Notes under the pieces: model-generated | What the model was told of the DNA's origin: nothing | The model's input: only the letters and a program-made list of their open reading frames with translations | The model's database searches: none | Translations under genes and position numbers: made by a program | Source of the DNA: Pseudofrankia asymbiotica | GTDB taxonomy: Bacteria; Actinomycetota; Actinomycetes; Frankiales; Frankiaceae | Direction of reading: 5' to 3' | DNA length: 6,103 nt | Assembly: GCF_001983105.1 (NCBI RefSeq) | Contig: NZ_MOMC01000022.1 | Location: 61,068 to 67,170, forward strand | Part shown: piece by piece, positions 1-5,643 of the stretch | Numbering within the stretch: position 1 is the first letter of the stretch | Layout: every line of letters starts with the position of its first letter

Positions 1-147
1 CACGGTTTTGGATTCCTGTACGAAGCGATCACCCAGCTGCGCCACGAGGCCGGCCCCCGCCAGGTCGCCGACGCCCGCACCGCGGTCGTCTCCACCGGCG
101 GCGGCGCGCCCGGCGGCGCGTTCCTTCTCAGGAGGGCAGACTCATGA
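1..147 (+). CDS. Thiolase-like lipid-transfer protein, C-terminal end (partial)
   Basis: Only the last 48 residues are in the window; the gene begins to the left. The reading frame is open from the first base and ends in TGA at 145-147. Visible features are an HGFGFLYEAITQLR stretch, then AGPRQV, then a glycine-rich tail (STGGGAPGGAFLLRR). This HG...EA..QLR...G.RQV...A.V..GGG pattern is the usual C-terminus of the non-condensing thiolase / SCP-x-like lipid-transfer proteins of actinobacteria, which act on acyl-CoA substrates in lipid or steroid side-chain degradation. The catalytic cysteine region lies outside the window, so activity cannot be judged. The stop overlaps the ATG of the next gene (ATGA), implying a shared transcript and translational coupling. 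Family assignment rests on a short tail and on memory of the family, not a search. Confidence 0.75.
   Translation, partial: HGFGFLYEAITQLRHEAGPRQVADARTAVVSTGGGAPGGAFLLRRADS
130..136 (+). promoter_or_regulatory. Ribosome binding site of the Rossmann dehydrogenase
   Basis: AGGAGGG lies seven bases before the ATG at 144 and inside the end of the upstream thiolase-like gene. It is a near-perfect Shine-Dalgarno sequence and fixes the start of the downstream gene at 144. Confidence 0.85.
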
Positions 148-1217
148 CAACGACGTCCAGCGACACCGCGTTACCGCAGGCCCCGCTCCGCGTCGTCCAG
201 TGGGCGACCGGCAACATCGGCACCCGCTCCCTGCGCTCGATCATCGAGCACCCCGGCCTGGAGCTCGTCGGGCTCCTCGTCTACAGCGACGCGAAGGCCG
301 GCAAGGACGCCGGCGAGCTCGCCGGGCTCGGCACGACGACCGGCGTCACCGCGACCACGAGCGTGGACGAGATCGTTGCCCTCGGCGCCGACTGCGTCGT
401 CTACATGCCCGCCACCCTCAACGCCGACGAGGTGTGCCGGCTGCTGGAGTCCGGGGCGAACATCGTCACCACCCGCGGCGAGTTCCACCGCCCCGTCAGC
501 ATGGAGCCCGCGCTGCGGGCCCGGGTCGAGAAGGCGTGCGCGGCCGGCAACACGTCGATCCACAGCACCGGCTCCAGCCCGGGGTTCATCTCCGAGGCGA
601 TCCCGCTGGTGATGTCCTCGATGCAGCGCCGGCTCGACCGGCTCGTCATCAACGAGTACGCGAACATGTGCAAGCGCGACTCGCCCGACATGATCTTCAA
701 CCTGATGGGCTACGGGCAGCCGCCGACGGCGTTCGACGACCGGCGGGCGGCGTACCTGGCGGAGGCCTTCGGACCGTCGATGTCGATGTTCGCCGACGCG
801 ATCGGCGCCCCCCTGGAGGAGATCACCGCCTCCGGCAAGGTGGCCGTCGCGAGCCGGGACATCGAGATCGCCGCCGGGACGATCGCCGCCGGGACGGTGG
901 CCGCGCAGCGCATCACGGTGACGGGCCTGCGCGGTGGCACGCCGTTCCTGGAATTCAACGCGAACTGGTTCTGCTCCACCGAGCTGGACCCGGCCTGGGA
1001 GCTCGCGATCGACAACGGCTGGCGGGTGACCGTCGAGGGGGACGCCCCGTTCGACATCACCCTGCGCTTCCCGCTCAGCCTTGACGAGATGGGGGCGATG
1101 ACGCCCGGCTACACCGCGCATCGGCCGGTCAACGCCATCCCGGTCGTGGTCGCGGCGCCGCCCGGCATCCGCACGACCGTCGACCTGCCGCAGATCATCG
1201 GTACCCACCTGCGCTGA
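144..1217 (+). CDS. NAD(P)H-dependent dehydrogenase, 'amine dehydrogenase family' (DapB/ORD-like Rossmann protein)
   Basis: The protein has 357 residues, complete. The N-terminal Rossmann dinucleotide-binding motif is VVQWATGNIGTRSL (about residues 17-30), followed by HPGLELVGLLVYSDAKAGKDAG. This is the arrangement of dihydrodipicolinate-reductase-like and 2,4-diaminopentanoate-dehydrogenase-like proteins, which are common in mycobacteria and Frankia. A TGSSPGF motif (142-148) sits where related proteins carry a conserved G-x-PGF segment at the active-site side. No signal peptide or membrane segment is visible, so it is probably cytosolic. The start at 144 is set by AGGAGGG and by the ATGA overlap with the thiolase-like gene. 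Members of this family are named by similarity; true substrates in actinobacterial lipid clusters are mostly unknown, so an oxidoreductase role on a carbonyl or amine is the safe reading. A long perfect palindrome follows 16 bases after the stop. Confidence 0.88.
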   Translation: MTTTSSDTALPQAPLRVVQWATGNIGTRSLRSIIEHPGLELVGLLVYSDAKAGKDAGELAGLGTTTGVTATTSVDEIVALGADCVVYMPATLNADEVCRLLESGANIVTTRGEFHRPVSMEPALRARVEKACAAGNTSIHSTGSSPGFISEAIPLVMSSMQRRLDRLVINEYANMCKRDSPDMIFNLMGYGQPPTAFDDRRAAYLAEAFGPSMSMFADAIGAPLEEITASGKVAVASRDIEIAAGTIAAGTVAAQRITVTGLRGGTPFLEFNANWFCSTELDPAWELAIDNGWRVTVEGDAPFDITLRFPLSLDEMGAMTPGYTAHRPVNAIPVVVAAPPGIRTTVDLPQIIGTHLR

Positions 1218-1233
1218 CGACCGAGCGGACCTT

Positions 1234-1279
1234 CCGGCCGGACCGGCCGCGCCCCGCGGGGCGCGGCCGGTCCGGCCGG
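1234..1279 (+). terminator. Perfect 46-bp palindrome, probable intrinsic terminator
   Basis: Left arm 1234-1255 is exactly complementary to right arm 1258-1279, with the central GC making the whole 46 bp a perfect palindrome. The symmetry breaks at 1233/1280 (T opposite T). It begins 16 bases after the stop of the Rossmann dehydrogenase. There is no U-tract, but strong GC hairpins without a U-tract are a known actinobacterial terminator style. Bases 1281-1316 contain further complementary pieces (1281-1287 with 1300-1306; 1286-1293 with 1309-1316), so the whole 1234-1316 block can fold in more than one way. Termination is inference; the palindrome is directly seen. Confidence 0.7.
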
Positions 1280-1324
1280 TGGCCGCGGTCCCGCGGGTGC
1301 GCGGCCGGCGGGACCGGACAGGTC

Positions 1325-1351
1325 TTGACATCTCTGGCGGAGCGGTAGAAC
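1325..1351 (+). promoter_or_regulatory. Candidate promoter for the P450 gene
   Basis: A perfect TTGACA at 1325-1330 is followed, after a short 15-base spacer, by TAGAAC at 1346-1351, which resembles the actinobacterial -10 form TAGRRT. It stands just after the palindrome block and about 145 bases before the P450 start, in the least GC-rich part of this gap. The spacer is shorter than usual, which lowers confidence. A start site would lie near 1358. Confidence 0.35.
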
Positions 1352-1379
1352 GTGCGTGCACCATCCTGACAGTGTTCAA

Positions 1380-1472
1380 ATGCGGGTGACGCCAGGCGAG
1401 CCCGCCTCCACTGCTCGCCGCGCCTGCCGCCCGCCGCCGAGGCGGCGGATGGATCGCGAACAACCGCGCTAG
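1380..1472 (+). other. Possible 30-codon upstream ORF in the P450 leader
   Basis: An ATG at 1380 opens a 30-codon frame ending in TAG at 1470-1472, 23 bases before the preferred P450 start. The product is arginine- and proline-rich (RRACRPPPRRR in the middle). No Shine-Dalgarno sequence precedes it, so translation would be weak or leaderless. A hairpin (1431-1448) lies inside it. The layout resembles a leader peptide in front of a regulated gene, but a chance ORF in GC-rich DNA is at least as likely. Confidence 0.18.
1431..1448 (+). other. GC hairpin in the P450 leader
   Basis: CCGCCGCC (1431-1438) pairs with GGCGGCGG (1441-1448) around GA; sterically this is a seven-pair stem with a CGAG tetraloop. 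It lies 47 bases upstream of the preferred start. It could affect translation or elongation; no function is shown. Confidence 0.4.
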
Positions 1473-1485
1473 ACGCGATGAACCC

Positions 1486-1490
1486 AAGGA
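1486..1490 (+). promoter_or_regulatory. Ribosome binding site deciding the P450 start
   Basis: AAGGA ends five bases before the ATG at 1496. No purine-rich site precedes the in-frame ATG at 1478, so 1496 is preferred; GTG at 1493 would be only two bases away from the site, too close. Confidence 0.5.
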
Positions 1491-1495
1491 CTGTG

Positions 1496-2695
1496 ATGAC
1501 GCCGACAGCCGTGGCTGACCTGTACTGGGACCCCTTCGACAAGACGATCGACCTCGACCCGTACCCGATCTGGCAGCGGATGCGGGACGAGTCGCCCGTC
1601 TACCGCAACGAGCGGTACGACTTCTGGGCGCTTCCCCGCCACGCCGACGTCGACGACGCCCACCGCGACGCGGCGACGTTCAGCTCCGCGTACGGCACCG
1701 TCCTGGAGATCATGACTCCGGTGCCGATGCCGCCGGCCTTCCTGATCTTCTCCGACCCGCCGATCCACAACACCCTGCGGGTCCTGGTCTCCCGGGCCTT
1801 CACGCCGCGGCGGATCTCCGCGCTGGAAGGCACCATCCGCGAGCTGTGCGCCGAGATGCTCGACCCACAGGTCGGCGGCGGCGGCTTCGACTACGTCCAG
1901 GACTTCGGCGCGCAGCTTCCGTCGAAGGTCATCTCCGCGTTCATCGGCGTCGACCCGGCGGACCGCGAGGAGATCCGCAAGACGATCGACAAGACGTTCC
2001 ACCACGACGAGAACTCCGGCATGAGCAACGAGATCTCGCGCGCCGCGACCGAGAAGCTCAAGGCCTACTGGCGGGACCAGATCGAGATCCGGCGCCAGGC
2101 CCCGCGCGATGACATGATCACGAGCCTGGCCGAGGCCGAGATCAAGACCGAGGACGGTCCGCGCCGCCTCACCACCGAGCAGGCCTCGACCATCGCGCAG
2201 GAGATCGTCAGCGCCGGCACGGAGACCGTGGCCCGCCTGCTCGGCTGGTTCGGCTCGGTGCTCGCCGACCACCCCGACCAGCGCGCCGAGCTCGTCGCCG
2301 ATCCCGGCCTCGCGCCGAGAGTCGTCGAGGAGCTGATGCGCTACGAGGCGCCGTCGCCGGTCCAGGGCCGGATGACCACCCGCGAGGTCGAGCTGCACGG
2401 GGTGACGATCCCGGCGATGTCGAAGGTGCTGCTGCTCACCGGGTCCGCTGCGCGTGACCCGCGCAGGTACACCGACCCGGACCGGTTCGACCTGCACCGC
2501 ACGTTCGACAGCCACCTCTCGTTCGGCCACGGCATCCACTTCTGCCTCGGCGCCAGCCTCGCCCGCCTCGAGGGCCGGATCGCCATCGAGGAGACGGTCC
2601 GCCGCTTCCCTGAGTGGGGCATCGACCGCGACCGCGCCGTCCGACTGCACACCAGCACCGTCCGCGGCTACGAGAAACTGCCGTTCGTCCTCTGA
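1496..2695 (+). CDS. Cytochrome P450 monooxygenase
   Basis: The protein has 399 residues from ATG 1496 (405 from the in-frame ATG at 1478), the usual length of soluble bacterial class I P450s. Numbering from 1496, the I-helix oxygen-activation motif AGTET is at 240-244 (acid-threonine pair E243, T244), the K-helix ExxR is E279-L-M-R282, and the heme-binding loop FGHGIHFCLG is at 343-352 with the heme thiolate Cys350. All invariant residues are present, so the enzyme should be active. The C-helix region has the common H-x4-R form (IHNTLRVLVSRAF). There is no membrane anchor. It would insert one oxygen atom into a lipophilic substrate using electrons from a ferredoxin and reductase; neither partner is in this window. 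The family number cannot be assigned by eye. Its own leader and candidate promoter suggest it may start a transcript that includes the downstream SDR. Confidence 0.96.
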   Translation: MTPTAVADLYWDPFDKTIDLDPYPIWQRMRDESPVYRNERYDFWALPRHADVDDAHRDAATFSSAYGTVLEIMTPVPMPPAFLIFSDPPIHNTLRVLVSRAFTPRRISALEGTIRELCAEMLDPQVGGGGFDYVQDFGAQLPSKVISAFIGVDPADREEIRKTIDKTFHHDENSGMSNEISRAATEKLKAYWRDQIEIRRQAPRDDMITSLAEAEIKTEDGPRRLTTEQASTIAQEIVSAGTETVARLLGWFGSVLADHPDQRAELVADPGLAPRVVEELMRYEAPSPVQGRMTTREVELHGVTIPAMSKVLLLTGSAARDPRRYTDPDRFDLHRTFDSHLSFGHGIHFCLGASLARLEGRIAIEETVRRFPEWGIDRDRAVRLHTSTVRGYEKLPFVL

Positions 2696-2775
2696 CCGCC
2701 GACGCCGGCGCGGCCACCGGGTCCCGGGCCGCGGCCGGCCGCACTCGTGGCATCTCGGGGCCCAACCGGGCACGT

Positions 2776-2796
2776 CCGGCCGCTGCGCGCGGCCGG
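2776..2796 (+). other. Hairpin between P450 and SDR
   Basis: CCGGCCGC (2776-2783) pairs with GCGGCCGG (2789-2796) around a five-base TGCGC loop. The gap 2696-2816 also contains GCGGCC (2710-2715) against GGCCGC (2727-2732). With no U-tract and only eight bases before the next ribosome binding site, it may be a weak terminator or attenuator. In DNA this GC-rich, short stems arise easily by chance. Confidence 0.35.
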
Positions 2797-2816
2797 CGGC
2801 CGAGAAGGGAGACCTG

Positions 2817-3557
2817 GTGAAGGCTGTGGTGGTCGGGGCGTCGAGTGGGCTCGGGAGATGCATCGGCGTCGACCTGGGCCGCCGCGGCGACCAGGTGGCG
2901 CTGTTGGCGCGCCGCCGCGAACGGCTGGTGGACGCGGCGAAGGAGGCGGGCCCCGGCACGCTCGCCATCGCCTGCGACGTGACCGACGAGGCGAGCTGCC
3001 AGGCGGCCGTCGAGGAGGCCGCGGCCGGCCTCGGCGGCATCGACGCCGTCATCTACAGCGCCGGTGTCGGCCCGCTGTCCCCGGTCGAGCAGGTCGGCGC
3101 GGCCACGTGGCGGCGCGCCTTCGACACGAACGTGACCGGGGCGGCCCTCGTCACCGCGGCCGCGCTGCCCCACCTGAAGGCCTCCGGCGGGGTCGCGGCG
3201 TACCTGTCCTCGATCAGCGCGTCCCTCACTCCCGTGTGGCCGGGGTTCGCCGCCTACGCGGTCAGCAAGGCGGCCCTCGACAAGCTCGTCGAGGCCTACC
3301 GTGTCGAGCATCCCGATGTCGGCTTCACCCGCGTCGTCGTCGGTGACTGCGCCGGCGGCGATGGGCCCAGCCAGAGCGAGTTCCCCGCCGACTGGGACTT
3401 CGACTACATGGCGAAGGTCCGGCCGCTGTGGGTGAGCCGCGGCTACCAGACCGGCGCCCTGCTCGAGGTCGACGAGCTGCTGCGCGTCCTCGACGGTGTC
3501 CTGCGCTGCCGCGGCAGCATCCCCACGGTCACGGTCATGCCCCGCCAGCGAGCCTGA
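2817..3557 (+). CDS. Short-chain dehydrogenase/reductase (SDR), atypical motifs
   Basis: The protein has 246 residues, starting at GTG 2817 with AAGGGAG (2805-2811) five bases upstream; the open frame extends far to the left, but that part is a shadow of the P450. The Rossmann motif VGASSGLG is at residues 6-13, with V where classical SDRs have T. Arg32 after beta-2 (LLARRRERL) favours NADP(H). D54 of CDVTD binds the adenine ring. The NNAG motif is changed to YSAG (80-83). N105, S134, Y147 and K151 make up the catalytic tetrad (YAVSK). The usual PG motif after beta-6 is replaced by VVVGDCAGGDG (174-184). It should oxidise an alcohol or reduce a ketone, plausibly one made by the P450 121 bases upstream; the substrate is unknown. 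The catalytic residues are intact, so it is probably functional. Confidence 0.9.
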   Translation: MKAVVVGASSGLGRCIGVDLGRRGDQVALLARRRERLVDAAKEAGPGTLAIACDVTDEASCQAAVEEAAAGLGGIDAVIYSAGVGPLSPVEQVGAATWRRAFDTNVTGAALVTAAALPHLKASGGVAAYLSSISASLTPVWPGFAAYAVSKAALDKLVEAYRVEHPDVGFTRVVVGDCAGGDGPSQSEFPADWDFDYMAKVRPLWVSRGYQTGALLEVDELLRVLDGVLRCRGSIPTVTVMPRQRA

Positions 3558-3683
3558 CCCTCGGCCCAGCGCCGGCCGCGGTTCGACGGCCTAACGGTCG
3601 CATCTGGCGGGCCTCTGCCGCGATTCTGGATGGCGTCGGCCCCACCGGGCAGGGCGGCGGGGGGTCGGCGGTGAGGAGAGCGC

Positions 3684-3853
3684 ATGGCGGTCGAGATCGG
3701 GTTGACTCCCGACTCGCGATGGGAGATCGACGTTCCGGGCCTGGCCGCGGCCGCCGCGGGGGCGGGCTTCACCTCCGTCGGCATGGCCGCCAGCTTCCGG
3801 TCCCCGAGTTCTGCCGGCGGGCCCACGAGTCCACCGCCCGCTTCTGGCGTTGA
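3684..3853 (+). pseudogene. Internally deleted sugar phosphate isomerase/epimerase-like gene (TIM barrel remnant)
   Basis: A good ribosome binding site (GAGGAG, 3673-3678) precedes ATG 3684, which opens with MAVEIGLTPDSRWEID, then VPGLAAAAAGAGFTSVGMAA. This looks like the first strand and helix of xylose-isomerase-like TIM-barrel proteins of actinobacterial catabolic clusters. After about residue 37 the frame turns into low-complexity S/P/G sequence. In another frame, 3797-3853 reads PVPEFCRRAHESTARFWR and then a TGA stop, which resembles the C-terminal helix of the same family. The family is usually about 250-280 residues, so roughly 200 or more codons appear to be missing between about 3794 and 3797, and the join is out of frame. 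Translation from 3684 would instead run to TGA at 3942-3944, giving an 86-residue product overlapping the next gene's start by 22 bases. Assignment is from family memory; an unrelated small gene is the alternative. Confidence 0.6.
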
Positions 3854-3877
3854 CCGGTCAGTACCCGACCGTCGCTC

Positions 3878-3893
3878 GGCCGGACGGCCGGCC
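3878..3893 (+). other. Small hairpin between remnant and second SDR
   Basis: GGCCGG (3878-3883) pairs with CCGGCC (3888-3893) around an ACGG tetraloop, after the remnant's stop and before the ribosome binding site of the next gene. It may be the leftover terminator of the deleted gene or simply chance; no U-tract follows. Confidence 0.25.
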
Positions 3894-3922
3894 TGTCGAA
3901 GAAAGACAGAGGTTCTCGTCCT

Positions 3923-4705
3923 GTGGATGCTCCCTACGACCTGACGGGCCGCGTGGCGATCGTGACGGGGGGCGGCACCGGCATCGGCGCCGCCACCGCC
4001 CGGCTGCTGGCCGCCCACGGCGCAGACGTCGTCATCGCCTCCCGCACCGTCGCGGACCTGGAACGCACGTCGACGGCGGTGCGCGACGCCACCGGCCGCC
4101 GCTGCCTGCCGGTGCCGACGAACATCAAGGACGAGGAGCAGGTCGTCGCCCTCGTCGAGCGCACCGTCGCGGAGCTCGGGCGCGTCGACATCCTCGTCAA
4201 CAACGCCGGCGGCACCCGGATGGGCCCGCTGCGGACGCTGCCGACCAAGGGCTGGGACGCCAGCTTCGACCTCAACGTCCGCGCGGCCTACTTCTGCACC
4301 CGGGAGGCCGGCCGGCACTTCGTCGAGCAGCGCTCCGGCGCGATCGTCAACGTCTCCTCCGACGCCGGCGTGTACGGCGTCAGGGGCGGGGCGCACTACG
4401 CGGCGGCGAAGGCGGCGCTGCAGATGTTCACCAAGGTCACCGCCGCCGAGTGGGGGCACTACGGCATCCGCGCCAACTGCGTCGCCGTGGGCGGGATCGC
4501 CTCCGAGCGGGCGGCCGCGGCCTGGGACGTCGCCGGCATCGACCCGGGGGACATCGCCGCGGGCACCCCGCTCGGCCGGGTCGGCCAGCCCGACGAGGTG
4601 GCCCAGGCGATCGCCTTCTTCGCGAGCGACGCGGCCTCCTACATCACCGGCCAGGTCCTCTCCGTCGACGGCGGCCACCACATGGGCGGCCTCCAGGACA
4701 CCTGA
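3923..4705 (+). CDS. Classical SDR-family oxidoreductase
   Basis: The protein has 260 residues, with GTG start at 3923 and AGAGG (3908-3912) ten bases upstream. All classical SDR motifs are present in order: TGGGTGIG (15-22) for the cofactor, SRT with Arg41 after beta-2 favouring NADP(H), NNAG (93-96), N118, S146, Y159 and K163 (YAAAK), and a C-terminal SVDGG (247-251). The length matches the FabG-like family. It probably oxidises or reduces a hydroxy/keto group, possibly on a CoA thioester or a cyclic intermediate; FabG-like fatty-acid synthesis is less likely given the catabolic neighbours. The usual PG after beta-6 is replaced by VAVGGIASE (188-196). The upstream neighbour is a broken gene, so this SDR may now be read by ribosomes arriving through the remnant, whose frame stops 20 bases inside it. 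The next gene is convergent. Confidence 0.95.
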   Translation: MDAPYDLTGRVAIVTGGGTGIGAATARLLAAHGADVVIASRTVADLERTSTAVRDATGRRCLPVPTNIKDEEQVVALVERTVAELGRVDILVNNAGGTRMGPLRTLPTKGWDASFDLNVRAAYFCTREAGRHFVEQRSGAIVNVSSDAGVYGVRGGAHYAAAKAALQMFTKVTAAEWGHYGIRANCVAVGGIASERAAAAWDVAGIDPGDIAAGTPLGRVGQPDEVAQAIAFFASDAASYITGQVLSVDGGHHMGGLQDT

Positions 4706-4715
4706 AGCGGAGCCG

Positions 4716-4754
4716 CTGGGCGGACTGGCTGGGCGGACTGGCTTGGTGGAGTGG
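4716..4754. repeat. 13-bp tandem repeat, three copies, between convergent genes
   Basis: CTGGGCGGACTGG occurs at 4716-4728 and again, identical, at 4729-4741; a third, diverged copy CTTGGTGGAGTGG is at 4742-4754. The array fills almost the whole 51-base gap between the SDR stop and the regulator stop. AGCGG/CCGCT (4706-4710 with 4713-4717) makes a tiny stem just before it. It is probably slippage-derived; no clear two-way terminator is seen here. Confidence 0.8.
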
Positions 4755-4756
4755 CC

Positions 4757-5413
4757 TTAGAGGACGCCGCGGGCGGTGAGGGCGGCCACGACGCGTTCGC
4801 CGGCGGCGCGGAAGTCCGCGACGCGCTGGCGGGCGGCGCCCTCGCTGTCGCCCGCGACGATGGCGTTCAGGACCCGCTCCATCTCCGCGACGACGTCGTC
4901 GTGCGTCAGGCCGCTCTCGATGCGGAACACCCACGGCAGGAAGCCGGCGAAGGCGCGCAGCTCGGCTCGCAGCCGCCGTGAGCCGCCGGCGCGGTGCTGG
5001 GCGCGCAGGATCTGCTGGACGATCTCGCTGACGCGATCGATCGGCTCGGTGGCCTTCAGGTCGGCGATCAGCTGTTCCAGCTCGGCGATGACGGCCGGGT
5101 CGCGCTGGTTCGCCAGCCGCGAGACGGCCACCCCGGACAGCAGACCCATCACCTCGAAGTCGTCCAGCACGGACTCGGCGTCGAACGGCTCGACGAACAC
5201 CCCGCGGTGCGGCCGGATCGAGACGATCCCGTCCCGCTCCAGCATGACGAGGCCCTCCCGTACCGGGCTGCGGGACAGGCCGAGCGCGTCGCCCACCTCG
5301 ACGAGGTCGACGCGCTGCCCGGAGCGCAGCCGCCCTTCGAAGATCTCCTCGAGGAGATAGTCGACGACGGCGTTGCTCGCCTTCGTGAGCTTGACGGTTC
5401 GGCTGGGCGGCAC
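4757..5413 (-). CDS. GntR-family transcriptional regulator, FCD-type (FadR subfamily)
   Basis: The protein has 218 residues on the minus strand, GTG start (5413-5411), with GAGGA (complement of 5421-5425) seven bases upstream. The N-terminal winged helix spans about 12-76: VVDYLLEEIFEGRLRSGQRV, then the recognition region GLSRSPVREGLVMLERDGIV and the wing RPHRGVFV, all typical GntR. Residues 80-212 form a helical FCD-like ligand domain. In most FCD proteins a metal ion is held by one Asp and three His. Here H140 (AQHRAGGSRRL) fits the first His, but the sites usually carrying EHxxI and RxHL read AEMERV (176-181) and RVADF (197-201), so two ligands seem absent. It likely senses an organic acid or acyl-CoA and represses the neighbouring catabolic genes, most directly the divergent acyl-CoA dehydrogenase. 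The target is inferred from position. Confidence 0.93.
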   Translation of the reverse strand: MPPSRTVKLTKASNAVVDYLLEEIFEGRLRSGQRVDLVEVGDALGLSRSPVREGLVMLERDGIVSIRPHRGVFVEPFDAESVLDDFEVMGLLSGVAVSRLANQRDPAVIAELEQLIADLKATEPIDRVSEIVQQILRAQHRAGGSRRLRAELRAFAGFLPWVFRIESGLTHDDVVAEMERVLNAIVAGDSEGAARQRVADFRAAGERVVAALTARGVL

Positions 5414-5529
5414 GGTCTGGTCCTCGCGGTGGTGACGGATGGTGTTCGGTGGCGTGAGCCGGGCGGCATGGACAGTATGCGATCTTTGGCGGTGGCGCGT
5501 CCGCGGTGGTGGTGCCCGGCTGGTCTCCC

Positions 5530-5539
5530 CTGTATACGG
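5530..5539. promoter_or_regulatory. Operator-like site with GTATAC core
   Basis: CTGTATACGG contains the palindrome GTATAC and resembles the TTGTATACAA-like operators known for several FCD-type GntR regulators, matching fully in the core but not in the outer right half. A related sequence CAGTATGCG at 5473-5481 agrees with CTGTATACG at seven of nine positions. Binding by the adjacent regulator is inference. Confidence 0.3.
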
Positions 5540-5609
5540 CCGTCGGCGGGCGGGACGGGTGTGAGCGTGTCCTCCGTCCCACAGGGCATGGCGCGCTCCG
5601 CCCCGCCGA

Positions 5610-5625
5610 CCGTAGATTGCCGTAG
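5610..5625. repeat. CCGTAG direct repeat at 10-bp spacing
   Basis: CCGTAGATTGCCGTAG: two exact copies of CCGTAG (5610-5615 and 5620-5625) start ten bases apart, so both face the same side of the helix. They lie 62 bases upstream of the acyl-CoA dehydrogenase start, an activator- or repressor-like position. Confidence 0.35.
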
Positions 5626-5626
5626 T

Positions 5627-5643
5627 GAATTATGAATCAATTC
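5627..5643. promoter_or_regulatory. AT-rich inverted repeat upstream of acyl-CoA dehydrogenase
   Basis: GAATT (5627-5631) and AATTC (5639-5643) flank the seven-base spacer ATGAATC. TATGAA (5631-5636) inside it could serve as a -10 element for the downstream gene. It is the only clearly AT-rich patch of the window, placed 44-60 bases before the ATG, where a promoter or operator is expected. Confidence 0.35.

Noticed and set aside
8..1084. Plus-strand frame of 358 codons overlapping the Rossmann dehydrogenase
   Set aside because: Arg/Pro/Ala-rich low-complexity translation in a shifted frame; the frame from 144 has a clear Rossmann motif and a strong ribosome binding site.
1367..1378. TGACAGTGTTCA as a possible palindromic operator upstream of the P450
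   Set aside because: Only the outer TGA/TCA pairs match; the inner bases do not form a symmetric site.
1478..1495. Upstream ATG (1478) as P450 start
   Set aside because: No Shine-Dalgarno sequence precedes it, while AAGGA is well placed for ATG 1496. It cannot be excluded; it would add six residues.
1469..3052. Long minus-strand open frame of 527 codons opposite the P450 and the first SDR
   Set aside because: It is Arg/Asp/Val-rich without motifs and mirrors the plus-strand P450 and SDR, whose catalytic motifs are complete; typical antisense shadow of GC-rich genes.
3558..3683. Possible extra gene or RNA in the 126-base gap after the first SDR
   Set aside because: No frame with a plausible start and motif, and no convincing stem; only the ribosome binding site of the following remnant can be supported.
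3443..4681. Minus-strand open frame of 412 codons opposite the remnant and the second SDR
   Set aside because: No recognisable domain, and the opposite strand encodes a complete classical SDR. GC-biased third positions produce stop-free antisense frames.
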